From Pseudomonadota bacterium (GTDB lineage Bacteria > Pseudomonadota > Alphaproteobacteria > JAAXGF01), in the NCBI GenBank assembly GCA_022563655.1, contig JADFMW010000080.1:1-10239 (forward strand): a stretch of DNA of 10,239 bases, written 5' to 3'. Made by a program: the position numbers and the translations under genes. The notes below the pieces were generated by a model that was not told where the DNA came from, did no database searches, and was given only the letters and a program-made list of their open reading frames with translations. The first letter of the stretch is position 1; each line of letters starts with the position of its first letter. This document shows, one piece after another, positions 1-6,330 of this stretch.

Positions 1-2092
1 GGATCTGGCCGCTGCCCTCCTGGTAGACGATGCTCTCACAGAGCGCCTGGCCGATGCCCTGGGCGGTGGCGCCCATGACCTGGCCGTCGGTGGTCAGCGG
101 GTTGATGATCGTGCCGAAATCGTTGACCACGGTGTAGTCGACGAGCCGCACCTGGCCCGTTTCGGGATCGACCTCGACCTCGGCGGCGTGGCAGCCGTTC
201 GGATAGGTGACGTCGTTCCGCTCGTACGTCACCTCGCTGTCGAGCCCGGGCTCCATTGCCGCCGGCAAGCGCTCGGGGTCATGGGCTGCGGCGATCACCT
301 CGGTCATCGTCACGGAGCGGTCGGCGCCGGCGACGGAGAAGCTGCCGCCGGCGAAGCTCACGTCGGCCACCGCGGCCTTGAGCAGATAGCTGGCGATCAG
401 CTTTGCCTTGGCGAGCACCTCGTCGGCGGCGACCGACACCGCCGAGCCGCCTATCTCGAGCACGCGCGAGCCGCCGTGGCCGCCGCCCAGCGGCGTCAGG
501 TCGGTATCCGCCTGGCCGTAAGTGATGCGCTCGGCCGGTAGCCCGAGCCGGGCGGCGACGATTTGCGTCAGCACGGTCTCGTGCCCCGTGCCGGTTGACT
601 GGCTGCCGACGGAAACGGTGATCGAGCCGTCCTTGGCGCACCTCAGGGCCGCGTACTCTTTCGCCCCGCCGCCCGTGAGCCCGAGGTACAGGGCGACGCC
701 GAATCCGCGGCGGCGGCCGAGCGCCCGCGCGGCGGCGGCCCGCTGGGGAAAGCCCGCCGGATCGGCAAGCTCGAGGCAGCGGTCGAGAACGGTCTCGAAA
801 TCGCCGGAATCGATCTCCAGTCCGATCCCGGTGCGGTAAGGCAGGTCCTCGCGCCGGATCAGGTTGCGCCGGCGCAGCTCCACCGCGTCGATGCCCAGTT
901 CGGCGGCCGCCACATCGATCACGCGCTCGATCTGATAGGTCGCCTCCGGGCGCCCGGCGCCGCGGTAGGGCTCGATCGGCACGGTGTTGGTGAACGCGGC
1001 CCTGGAGCGGAAGTAAAGCGCCGGAATGCGGTACGAACCGCCCTGCGTCCTCGCCGTCCCGCCGGTCGGTGTGAACGGGCCGACCGACGAGGTGTAGGCG
1101 CCCGTGTTGCCGACCGAAGTCACCCTGAGCGCAAGAAAGCGGCAGTCCTTGTCCAGCGCCAGCTCGACGCGGCTTTGCTGGTCCCGGCCATGGGTGTCGG
1201 AGACGAAGCTCTCGCCGCGGTCGTTGACCCATTTGACCGGCCGGCCAACCCGGCGGGCCGCGAACAGGACCAGCGCATGCTCCGGGTAGAGCGCGTTCTT
1301 GGCCCCGAAGCCGCCGCCGACGTCGTAGGCGACGTGGCGCAGTTTTTCCGCCGGGATGCCGAGGATGCTCTCGGCGATCTGGTTGCGGTTGACGTGAACG
1401 TTCTGGGTCGAGGAGATGAGCGTGAACGCCTCGGTTTCGCCGTCGTACTGGCCGATCGCGCCCCGCGTCTCGAGCGGCACCGCCGTGACGCGGTTGTTGA
1501 CCAGGTCGAGCGAAACCGTGCGCTCGGCCTTGGCGAAGGCGGCATCGACCGCGGCCTCGTCGCCGGCCTCGTAGTCGACGCAGAGATTGCCCGGCACGTC
1601 ATCCCAGACCAGCGGCGCGCCCGGCTCGAGCGCGGCCTTGGCATCGGTCACGACGGGCAACGGCTCGTAGTCGATCTCGATCAGCTCGGCCGCGTCCCTC
1701 GCCGCCGCGATCGTCTCGGCGACGATGAAGGCGACCGCGTCGCCGACGAAGCGAACCCGGTCCCGGACCAGACCGGGCCGCGGTGGCACCGGGACCGGTG
1801 AACCGTCCCGGTTCGTGGCGGCCGTGCGGGAGGGAACATCTCCGAGGCCCTCGGCCAGCCAGTCGGCGCCGGTAAAGACGGCCAGCACGCCCGGCGTCGC
1901 CTGGGCTGCGGTTGTGTCGATCTTGCCGATCCGCGCATGGGCATGCGGCGAGCGCAACACCAGGCCATGAGCCATGCCATCGAGCGTGATGTCGTCCAGG
2001 AAACGCCCGGCGCCGGTGAGGAAACGGATGTCCTCGCTGCGGCGCACCGGCTGGCCGATGCCGAATGGTTCCATCATCTCCCCGCGAGCCAT
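1..2092 (-). CDS. Xanthine dehydrogenase / CoxL-family molybdopterin-binding large subunit (partial, C-terminus outside window)
   Basis: About 697 residues are visible of a family that usually runs to roughly 770-800, so the last part, including the expected catalytic Glu motif, lies off the left edge. The protein would bind the molybdenum cofactor and oxidise an aldehyde, purine or similar small molecule, working with FAD and 2Fe-2S subunits not seen here. The N-terminus has the family's FGIGQPVRR...FLTGAGRF pattern. The GGGFGAK motif is at residues 259-265 and PYRGAGR at 375-381. The latter matches form II CoxL-like enzymes (AYRGAGR), not the AYRCSFR loop of true CO dehydrogenase, so CO oxidation is unlikely. 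SQSTGTGHET and GATAQGIGQALCES follow in the usual order. The start is uncertain: ATG 2092, 2077 and 2074 are all in frame, with a TAG five codons upstream of the first. GGGGAG just before 2077/2074 and homologue length favour the shorter forms. The substrate is not determinable. Confidence 0.93.
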   Translation of the reverse strand, partial: MARGEMMEPFGIGQPVRRSEDIRFLTGAGRFLDDITLDGMAHGLVLRSPHAHARIGKIDTTAAQATPGVLAVFTGADWLAEGLGDVPSRTAATNRDGSPVPVPPRPGLVRDRVRFVGDAVAFIVAETIAAARDAAELIEIDYEPLPVVTDAKAALEPGAPLVWDDVPGNLCVDYEAGDEAAVDAAFAKAERTVSLDLVNNRVTAVPLETRGAIGQYDGETEAFTLISSTQNVHVNRNQIAESILGIPAEKLRHVAYDVGGGFGAKNALYPEHALVLFAARRVGRPVKWVNDRGESFVSDTHGRDQQSRVELALDKDCRFLALRVTSVGNTGAYTSSVGPFTPTGGTARTQGGSYRIPALYFRSRAAFTNTVPIEPYRGAGRPEATYQIERVIDVAAAELGIDAVELRRRNLIRREDLPYRTGIGLEIDSGDFETVLDRCLELADPAGFPQRAAAARALGRRRGFGVALYLGLTGGGAKEYAALRCAKDGSITVSVGSQSTGTGHETVLTQIVAARLGLPAERITYGQADTDLTPLGGGHGGSRVLEIGGSAVSVAADEVLAKAKLIASYLLKAAVADVSFAGGSFSVAGADRSVTMTEVIAAAHDPERLPAAMEPGLDSEVTYERNDVTYPNGCHAAEVEVDPETGQVRLVDYTVVNDFGTIINPLTTDGQVMGATAQGIGQALCESIVYQEGSGQI

Positions 2093-2288
2093 CTCCAGCG
2101 GCCGCTACACTAACGTCCGACGCCGGCCAAAGCACCCCTTAGTGCGAAGCGCCCGGTCGGGCCGACGCCGGCCGGGCCGGGCCGAGTTTGAGCGGGCGGC
2201 GCCGCAAACGAGCATGGGCGCGACGCCGGCCGCGGTGCCGGGTCGAACGGCTTGCGCGCGCCGCCGAAGAAGGTAAAGTGAGCCTCGC
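2093..2288. promoter_or_regulatory. Divergent intergenic region between the molybdoenzyme gene and lolA
   Basis: This 196-bp gap must hold promoters for both divergent genes if each has its own. It is very GC-rich and I see no convincing -35/-10 pair. It contains three exact copies of the 10-mer GACGCCGGCC (2119-2128, 2164-2173, 2222-2231) and a 6-bp inverted repeat CACTAA/TTAGTG (2108-2113, 2139-2144). The regulatory role is inferred from position only. Confidence 0.35.
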
Positions 2289-3008
2289 ATGACGCCCCCC
2301 GAACGAAACAGACGCGCGCGCCCGTTACACCCGTTACAACGGCTGGGAACCCGCGTGCCCACCGGAAAATCCTCTCGTCTGGCCGCTCTGGCGCTGGTTC
2401 TCGCGGTCGCGGTCGCGCCACCGGCGGCCGGCGCGGGCGGCGCCGGCGCGGCCACCGCGGACGCCGAGGACGCCAAGGAGATCGCTCGCGTCGAGAACTA
2501 CCTCAACGGCATCACCACCCTGCGCGCGAGATTTTTCCAGGTCGACCCCAACGGCAGGGAAAAACAAGGCACGTTGTACATCGACCGGCCCGGACGGCTG
2601 CGTCTCGAGTACGACCCGCCGGTGTCGGTGCTCATGGTCGCCGACGGTTCCCGACTAGTGTTTTTCGACCTCGATCTCGGCCAGGTGAACGAGCTGCCCA
2701 TGTCGTCGCCGCTGGCAAAACTCCTGATCGGCAAGCGGGTCAGCCTCGGCGACGACCTCGAGGTCCTGAAGATCGCGCGCGCGTCGGGCATGTTGCGCCT
2801 CAGCCTCGCGAACAAGGATGATAGAGGCGCCGGCGTGGTTACGCTGGTTTTCAACGCCAACCCTCTGGCCTTGCGTCAGTGGTGGGTGCAGGACGCCCAG
2901 GGGCGGGTGACCAAGGTCACGCTCATGGACACCTCGTTCGGTCTCCCCATAGACTCCGCGCTTTTCGAAGCGCCGGAGCCATTCTCGCCCGGCGGCGAGG
3001 AGCATTGA
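2289..3008 (+). CDS. lolA: LolA-family outer-membrane lipoprotein carrier protein
   Basis: LolA is the periplasmic chaperone that takes lipoproteins released by LolCDE at the inner membrane and passes them to outer-membrane acceptors. The mature part fits the family's open beta-barrel: LRARFFQVDPNGREKQGTLY, then RPGRLRLEYDPP, VADGSRLVFFDLDLGQV and PLAKLLIG in the expected order. A signal peptide is clear: KSSR, a hydrophobic run rich in L/A/V at residues 31-43, then small residues around AAGAGG. From the ATG used here that signal begins unusually late. A GTG at 2355 (residue 23) gives a 217-aa protein with a standard signal peptide and is probably the true start; neither start has a strong ribosome binding site. 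The MATE gene follows after 42 bp, so the two are probably co-transcribed. Assignment to the LolA family is firm; it could be a paralogue rather than the main LolA. Confidence 0.92.
   Translation: MTPPERNRRARPLHPLQRLGTRVPTGKSSRLAALALVLAVAVAPPAAGAGGAGAATADAEDAKEIARVENYLNGITTLRARFFQVDPNGREKQGTLYIDRPGRLRLEYDPPVSVLMVADGSRLVFFDLDLGQVNELPMSSPLAKLLIGKRVSLGDDLEVLKIARASGMLRLSLANKDDRGAGVVTLVFNANPLALRQWWVQDAQGRVTKVTLMDTSFGLPIDSALFEAPEPFSPGGEEH
2321..2338. repeat. Perfect 9-bp tandem repeat (CCCGTTACA x2) near the lolA start
   Basis: CCCGTTACA occurs twice back to back, inside the first codons if the ATG at 2289 is used but upstream of the gene if GTG 2355 is the start. On the other strand it reads as two TGTAAC half-sites 9 bp apart. 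Head-to-tail half-sites with about one helical turn are typical of response-regulator operators, so this could be a regulatory site. The repeat is directly seen; the role is inferred. Confidence 0.3.
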
Positions 3009-3050
3009 GCCGCCGGCCGCGGACGGTTTCGCCCGAGCGCGACCATCCCG

Positions 3051-4421
3051 GTGGCTGACGTGCGCGCGGGCGGCGCCGCAAGGCCGCCGCGGCTGCCGGC
3101 CGACGGCGAGTGGCGCCGCCGCGTGTGGCGCCTGGCCGGGCCGATCATTCTCTCCAACATCACGGTGCCGCTGCTCGGCGCGGTCGACACCGCCGTCGTC
3201 GGCCACCTGCCCGAGGCGTACTACCTTGGCGCCGTCGCCATCGGCGCGCTGATCTTCAACTTCCTTTACTGGGGCTTCGGTTTCCTGCGCATGGGCACGA
3301 CCGGCTTGACCGCCCAGGCGCACGGCGCCGACGACCACGACGAGGTCCGCGCGGCGCTGGCGCGGGCGCTGATCATCGCCGCGGCGCTGGCGCTGGCGAT
3401 TCTGCTGCTGCAGCGCCCGCTGCTCGGCATTGCGATGGGGCTGCTCGGCGCCGGCCCCGAGGTCGAGGCGCACGCCCGCACCTATTTCTCGATCCGCATC
3501 TGGGGCGCGCCGGCGGCGCTCGGCAACTACGTCGTGCTCGGCTGGTTCCTGGGCCGGCAGAACGCGCGCGCCGGGCTGGCGCTGCAGGTCGTGATCAACG
3601 GCCTGAACATCGTCCTCGACCTGGTGTTCGTCGTCGGCCTGGGCCTCGCCGTCGCGGGCGTGGCGATGGCGACGCTGGTTGCCGAGTACGCCGGGCTCGC
3701 CCTCGGCCTGGCGATGGTCGCCGTCGCCTTGCGGCGCCAGGGCGGCCGCTGGCGGCGTGAGCGCATCCTCGATGCGCCGCGGCTCAGGCGCATGGCGGCG
3801 GTCAACCGCGACATCTTCGTGCGCACGCTGTGCCTGGTCGCGGCTTTCGCCTACCTCACCGCGCAAGGCGCGAAGATGGGCGACGTCATCCTCGCGGCCA
3901 ACGCCGTGCTGCTGAACATGGTGTATTTCATGTCGTACGGCCTCGACGGCTTCGCCCACGCCGCCGAGGCGCTCGTCGGGCGCGCCATCGGCGCCCGCGA
4001 CCGCGCCGCCTACCGGGGCGCGGTGCGCGCCTCGACGGTTTGGGCGCTGATCACGGCCGTCGTGTTCGCGGCGCTTTACGTGCTGTTCGGGACGGCGATC
4101 ATCGACGCCCTCACCGGCATCGCCGAGGTGCGTGCCGCGGCGCGCGCGGTGCTGCCCTGGATGTTCGTCGCGCCGCTGGTCTCGGTGTGGGGCTATCAGC
4201 TCGACGGCATCTTCATCGGGGCCGTGCGCACGGCTGAGATGCGCAACGCGATGATCGCCTCGCTCGCCGTGTTCGTGGCCTGCGTCGCCGTGCTCCAGCC
4301 GGTGATGGGCAACCACGGCTTGTGGCTCTCCTTCCTGATTTTCATGATTGCGCGGGGCGTGACGCTGGGGGCGTACTGGCCGCGCATCGAACGCTCGCTA
4401 GGCGCGGCGCGCGGCGACTAG
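3051..4421 (+). CDS. MATE-family efflux transporter, DinF-like
   Basis: A 456-aa inner-membrane protein of the multidrug and toxic compound extrusion family, which exports organic cations, drugs or metabolites in exchange for protons or sodium. The length and the run of about twelve hydrophobic segments fit MATE proteins. The first membrane helix carries the DinF-type signature VDTAVVGHL (residues 45-53, including Asp46), followed by the LGAVAIGALIFNFLYWGFGFLRMGTTG-type second helix region and GLTAQAHGA. The second half repeats the fold (LLNMVYFMSYGLDGFAHAAEALVGRAIGA). The start is GTG; another GTG lies three codons later, and I see no strong ribosome binding site, so coupling to the lolA gene 42 bp upstream is possible. 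It converges on the DUF488 gene with only 13 bp between the stops and no terminator hairpin. The substrate is unknown. Confidence 0.95.
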   Translation: MADVRAGGAARPPRLPADGEWRRRVWRLAGPIILSNITVPLLGAVDTAVVGHLPEAYYLGAVAIGALIFNFLYWGFGFLRMGTTGLTAQAHGADDHDEVRAALARALIIAAALALAILLLQRPLLGIAMGLLGAGPEVEAHARTYFSIRIWGAPAALGNYVVLGWFLGRQNARAGLALQVVINGLNIVLDLVFVVGLGLAVAGVAMATLVAEYAGLALGLAMVAVALRRQGGRWRRERILDAPRLRRMAAVNRDIFVRTLCLVAAFAYLTAQGAKMGDVILAANAVLLNMVYFMSYGLDGFAHAAEALVGRAIGARDRAAYRGAVRASTVWALITAVVFAALYVLFGTAIIDALTGIAEVRAAARAVLPWMFVAPLVSVWGYQLDGIFIGAVRTAEMRNAMIASLAVFVACVAVLQPVMGNHGLWLSFLIFMIARGVTLGAYWPRIERSLGAARGD

Positions 4422-4434
4422 CGACTAGCGCCCG

Positions 4435-4977
4435 TCAGATGAGCACGCCCTGCTCGCCGGGATAGTGGAGCGCTCCGTCGGCCTGAACTTGGGCGCCGGG
4501 CGTGAGCCGCGCCGCCTCGAGCCGTCCCGGGCCGACGATGTGGGCGACGTCGAAGCCCGCCGCGAGCAGGTAATCGGCGATGATTTGACGGTGACAGCGC
4601 CACCACACGGCCTCGGCGCACATGATCGCGCACGTGTGGGCACGGGCCAGCTCGCGCAAGGCGTCGAGCCCGGCGCGGAACTCGGGCGTCAGGGCATAGT
4701 CGGCGTAGTTGCGGAAACCGGCGTTGCGCCACATGCCATTCGGCGACGGGCCGTCGAGCCGTTGCGGTCCGCGCCTCCCGCCCAGCGCGCGGAGGTGGCG
4801 ATAGCCGATGCCAAAGGCGTCGAGGGCGGGGCTGAGCGCGTCCGAATTGAACTGCGGGTTGGCGCGCGAGCGCGGGAACGAGCGAACGTCGACCACAAGA
4901 TCGACGCCCTGCTCCCCGAGCAGCCGCGCCAGCTCCTCGACGGCGCGCCTCGAGTGCCCGATGGTGAACACCGTCAC
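4435..4977 (-). CDS. DUF488 domain-containing protein
   Basis: A 180-aa soluble protein with the full DUF488 pattern: an N-terminal TIGHS (residues 5-9), a VVDVRSFPRSRANPQFN core (28-44), a central GG-R segment, and the characteristic MCAEAVWWRCHR stretch (119-130) with its paired Cys and CHR. The biochemical function of the family is not established; the conserved Cys/His residues suggest a redox, metal or nucleophilic role, which is inference. The start is GTG with no strong ribosome binding site. It lies 16 bp downstream of the OsmC gene on the same strand, so the two are very likely one operon, which hints at a link to oxidative or thiol stress. Its 3' end faces the MATE gene. Confidence 0.9.
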   Translation of the reverse strand: MTVFTIGHSRRAVEELARLLGEQGVDLVVDVRSFPRSRANPQFNSDALSPALDAFGIGYRHLRALGGRRGPQRLDGPSPNGMWRNAGFRNYADYALTPEFRAGLDALRELARAHTCAIMCAEAVWWRCHRQIIADYLLAAGFDVAHIVGPGRLEAARLTPGAQVQADGALHYPGEQGVLI

Positions 4978-4993
4978 GGCCGAGACCCCGCCG

Positions 4994-5455
4994 TCAACCT
5001 CGCGGCCGGGCCTCGCGCTCGCCTCTCGCCTCGTCGCCGCTGCCGTCGACGATCTCGAGGTCGTGGGTGATTTCCGCCGTCTTGCCGAGCATGGCGGACG
5101 CCGAGCAGTACTTTTCGGCGGATAGATTTATGGCGCGCTCGACCTTGGACCGGTCGAGGCCGCGGCCGGTCACGACGAAATGTACGTGAATGCGGGTGAA
5201 CACCTTCGGATCCTGGCTCGCGCGCTCGGCGTCGATCTCGGCCACGCAGCCCGCGATCGGCTCGCGCGACCTCTCGAGAATGTGGACCACGTCGAAGGCC
5301 GTGCATCCGCCCAGCCCGATCAGCACCATCTCCATGGCGCTCGGGCAGGTGCTGCGGTCATCGGGGCGCGCTGGAGTTCCCAACACGACGGCGTGGCCGC
5401 TGCCCGATTCGGCGATGAACGTACGGCCCCCGGCCCACTTGATTCGCGCTTTCAT
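4994..5455 (-). CDS. OsmC-family peroxiredoxin-like protein
   Basis: OsmC/Ohr proteins reduce organic hydroperoxides (or act on related thiol substrates) with two cysteines in a homodimer in the cytosol. Both are present: Cys51 in the GLGGCTAFDV helix and Cys117 in EKYCSASAML. The spacing and the length of 153 aa fit the family, closer to the general OsmC/YhfA type than to Ohr. The C-terminal tail after EIVDG is charged and probably disordered. The start at ATG 5455 is well supported by GGAGG at 5469-5465, nine bases upstream. The DUF488 gene follows after 16 bp. The ORF has the high-GC third-position bias of the flanking chromosome. The general family call is firm; the physiological substrate is not determinable. 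Confidence 0.95.
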   Translation of the reverse strand: MKARIKWAGGRTFIAESGSGHAVVLGTPARPDDRSTCPSAMEMVLIGLGGCTAFDVVHILERSREPIAGCVAEIDAERASQDPKVFTRIHVHFVVTGRGLDRSKVERAINLSAEKYCSASAMLGKTAEITHDLEIVDGSGDEARGEREARPRG

Positions 5456-5583
5456 GCCATTCCACCTCCGGTTCCTCGGGTGCCGTGCAACTTAGCCCGG
5501 ACGCCCGCCCAATACACGGCCGTACTTGCGTCGTCGAGCCGGCGGACCGGCGATCGCTCGGCGGCGGGCGGGGCTTGCGGTTC

Positions 5584-5599
5584 GCGCCGGTTTCGGCGC
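5584..5599. other. GC-rich hairpin upstream of tRNA-Gln
   Basis: GCGCCG, a 4-base GTTT loop, and CGGCGC form a perfect 6-bp stem ending 15 bases before the tRNA 5' end. No T-run follows on either strand, so it does not look like an intrinsic terminator. It may be chance in GC-rich DNA or part of the tRNA leader. Confidence 0.25.
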
Positions 5600-5614
5600 A
5601 AGATCGCGGCGCCC

Positions 5615-5688
5615 TGGGGCGTGGCCAAGAGGTAAGGCAACGGGTTTTGGTCCCGTGACCGCAGGTTCGAATCCTGCCGCCCCAGCCA
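5615..5688 (+). tRNA. tRNA-Gln (anticodon UUG)
   Basis: A complete cloverleaf can be drawn. The acceptor stem is TGGGGCG (5615-5621) with CGCCCCA (5678-5684). The anticodon stem is ACGGG/CCCGT (5640-5644, 5652-5656) around a seven-base loop with TTG at 5647-5649. The T stem is GCAGG/CCTGC around TTCGAAT (5661-5677). The discriminator is G5685, and CCA (5686-5688) is encoded. UUG reads CAA and CAG glutamine codons. It lies next to an acquired island, as tRNA genes often do, but no copy of its 3' end is seen at the far island boundary. Confidence 0.97.
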
Positions 5689-5709
5689 GCCGCACGACCT
5701 CCATGCGGC
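5689..5709 (+). terminator. Hairpin directly after tRNA-Gln
   Basis: GCCGCA and TGCGGC pair perfectly around a 9-base loop, starting at the base after the tRNA CCA. There is no T-run afterwards, so it could be a 3' processing or weak termination structure rather than a classical intrinsic terminator. Confidence 0.35.
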
Positions 5710-5727
5710 ATCCGGCCGATCCCGCTG

Positions 5728-5946
5728 ATGGAGGACTACGACTTCGTGCGCCGCGGCGAGACCGTGCGCATCGACGAGCCGCCGCTCGTGGCCTCGTCGC
5801 GGAAGTTCGCTCACCGGCCCGCGGCGCGCATCGTCGGGGGCTGGCTCAAGATCCACGCGCTCTATCACCCCGGCGTCTCGCCCGAGCGCCTGGCGCGGAT
5901 TTACTATCCCGAACAGGCCGCCGCGGCATCGACGCCTCGGTCGTAG
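5728..5946 (+). CDS. Small unrecognised high-GC ORF (72 aa)
   Basis: I do not recognise this protein. It reads as real coding sequence: almost all codons end in G or C as in the chromosomal genes around it, and the amino-acid mix is balanced (charged N-terminal half, then GWLKIHALYHPGVSPERLARIYY). It has no membrane segment or signal peptide. No clear ribosome binding site precedes the ATG, which lies 40 bp after the tRNA, so it may be read from the tRNA transcript, or be a decayed or partial gene. Its 3' half (residues 38-72) is duplicated at 8642-8749 on the far side of the island with 31 of 35 residues identical and the same stop codon. The stop is followed directly by palindromic DNA. Confidence 0.45.
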   Translation: MEDYDFVRRGETVRIDEPPLVASSRKFAHRPAARIVGGWLKIHALYHPGVSPERLARIYYPEQAAAASTPRS

Positions 5947-5952
5947 GCCGGG

Positions 5953-5979
5953 CGGGGCGCCCCGTTCCCATTCGGGAAC
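5953..5979. other. Two adjacent palindromes after the small ORF
   Basis: CGGGGCGCCCCG (5953-5964) is a perfect 12-bp palindrome, and GTTCCC-ATTC-GGGAAC (5964-5979) is a 6-bp stem with a 4-base loop, sharing one base with it. They start seven bases after the TAG stop. The right repeat copy has hairpins in the same places with different base pairs (8751-8765 and 8766-8779). No T-run is present. A structural or terminator-like role is inferred. Confidence 0.4.
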
Positions 5980-6012
5980 TCTTCGGCAAAGATCCCGTTC
6001 GGGAACTCTTCG
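5971..6012. repeat. 27-bp-period tandem duplication
   Basis: TTCGGGAACTCTTCG occurs exactly at 5971-5985 and 5998-6012, a period of 27 bases, with similarity continuing into the following CAA. The right repeat copy has only one such unit (8772-8786, one mismatch), so this is a duplication private to the left copy, or a unit lost from the right. Confidence 0.7.
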
Positions 6013-6167
6013 CAAGGGCTACGGCCGGCCCATCGGATAGCGCGCCGCGCCGCATAGCTGTTCTTGTCCTCCCTGGTCAGGTAGGCGTCAAGGTGCAAGG
6101 ACGGTTCCAGGACGGCCTCGCCCACAAGGACCGACCAGTGGAAATCGGTAGCCCGGTCTTGGGGCAT

Positions 6168-6330
6168 AGATTCGAATTAAATTTAGGAGACAAATTCAAA
6201 AGGCAGATTTTGTTTTGGTCCTGGGCTTGGCTTGGGGTCCCGAGAAATGACACCAAATGGGCTCCTTGATTCTTGCGCTTACCCCTCCCACACCCCACAT
6301 TCGCGACAGGGAATTTCGTGGTTTGTTTCT
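6168..6330 (+). promoter_or_regulatory. AT-rich leader of the island operon
   Basis: From about 6168 to 6216 the sequence turns sharply AT-rich (ATTCGAATTAAATTTAG, then CAAATTCAAAA and a T-rich run), unlike anything in the flanking chromosome. Its place in front of three same-strand genes makes it the likely promoter region. I could not pick a convincing -35/-10 pair. No ORF with coding character is seen between 6054 and 6230. Confidence 0.35.

Larger units (their letters stand above)
5838..6053. repeat. Left copy of island-flanking direct repeat
   Basis: This stretch is repeated in the same orientation at 8641-8828. By eye there are about nine mismatches in the first 120 bases (GGGCTGGCTCAAG... 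to the GGCGGGGC after the TAG stop), then weaker but clear similarity to a shared GGATA-CGCGCCGC end. The copy contains residues 38-72 of the small ORF and its 3' flank. It carries an extra internal 27-bp duplication (5971-6012) that the right copy lacks. The two copies bracket the low-GC three-gene operon. Confidence 0.9.

Noticed and set aside
279..2135. Several long frames on both strands within the molybdoenzyme gene
   Set aside because: All are low-complexity Arg/Ala-rich shadows; the frame that runs off the left edge carries the conserved family motifs throughout.
2108..2144. CACTAA/TTAGTG inverted repeat as an operator
   Set aside because: Only six base pairs with a 25-base spacer and no extension; within chance for this length of DNA.
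2655..4316. 553-aa open frame antisense to lolA and the MATE gene
   Set aside because: It is a shadow frame from high-GC codon bias: rich in H, R, E, A and D, with no domain, while the opposite strand encodes clear LolA and MATE proteins.
4422..4434. Shared terminator between the convergent MATE and DUF488 genes
   Set aside because: The 13-bp gap holds no inverted repeat or T-run.
5661..5688. tRNA 3' end as a phage-type attachment site for the island
   Set aside because: I looked for a second copy of the T-arm and acceptor 3' sequence near 8365-8840 and found none. No integrase gene is present either.
5452..6015. Minus-strand 187-aa open frame crossing tRNA-Gln
   Set aside because: It includes the antisense translation of the tRNA (the familiar GRQDSNLRSRDQNP-type artefact) and overlaps the better-supported plus-strand small ORF.
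6232..6330. N-terminal extension of island gene 1 from TTG 6232 or ATG 6247
   Set aside because: The extra residues look non-coding (CAYPSHTPHSRQG), have no good ribosome binding site, and precede a natural MAD start at 6331.
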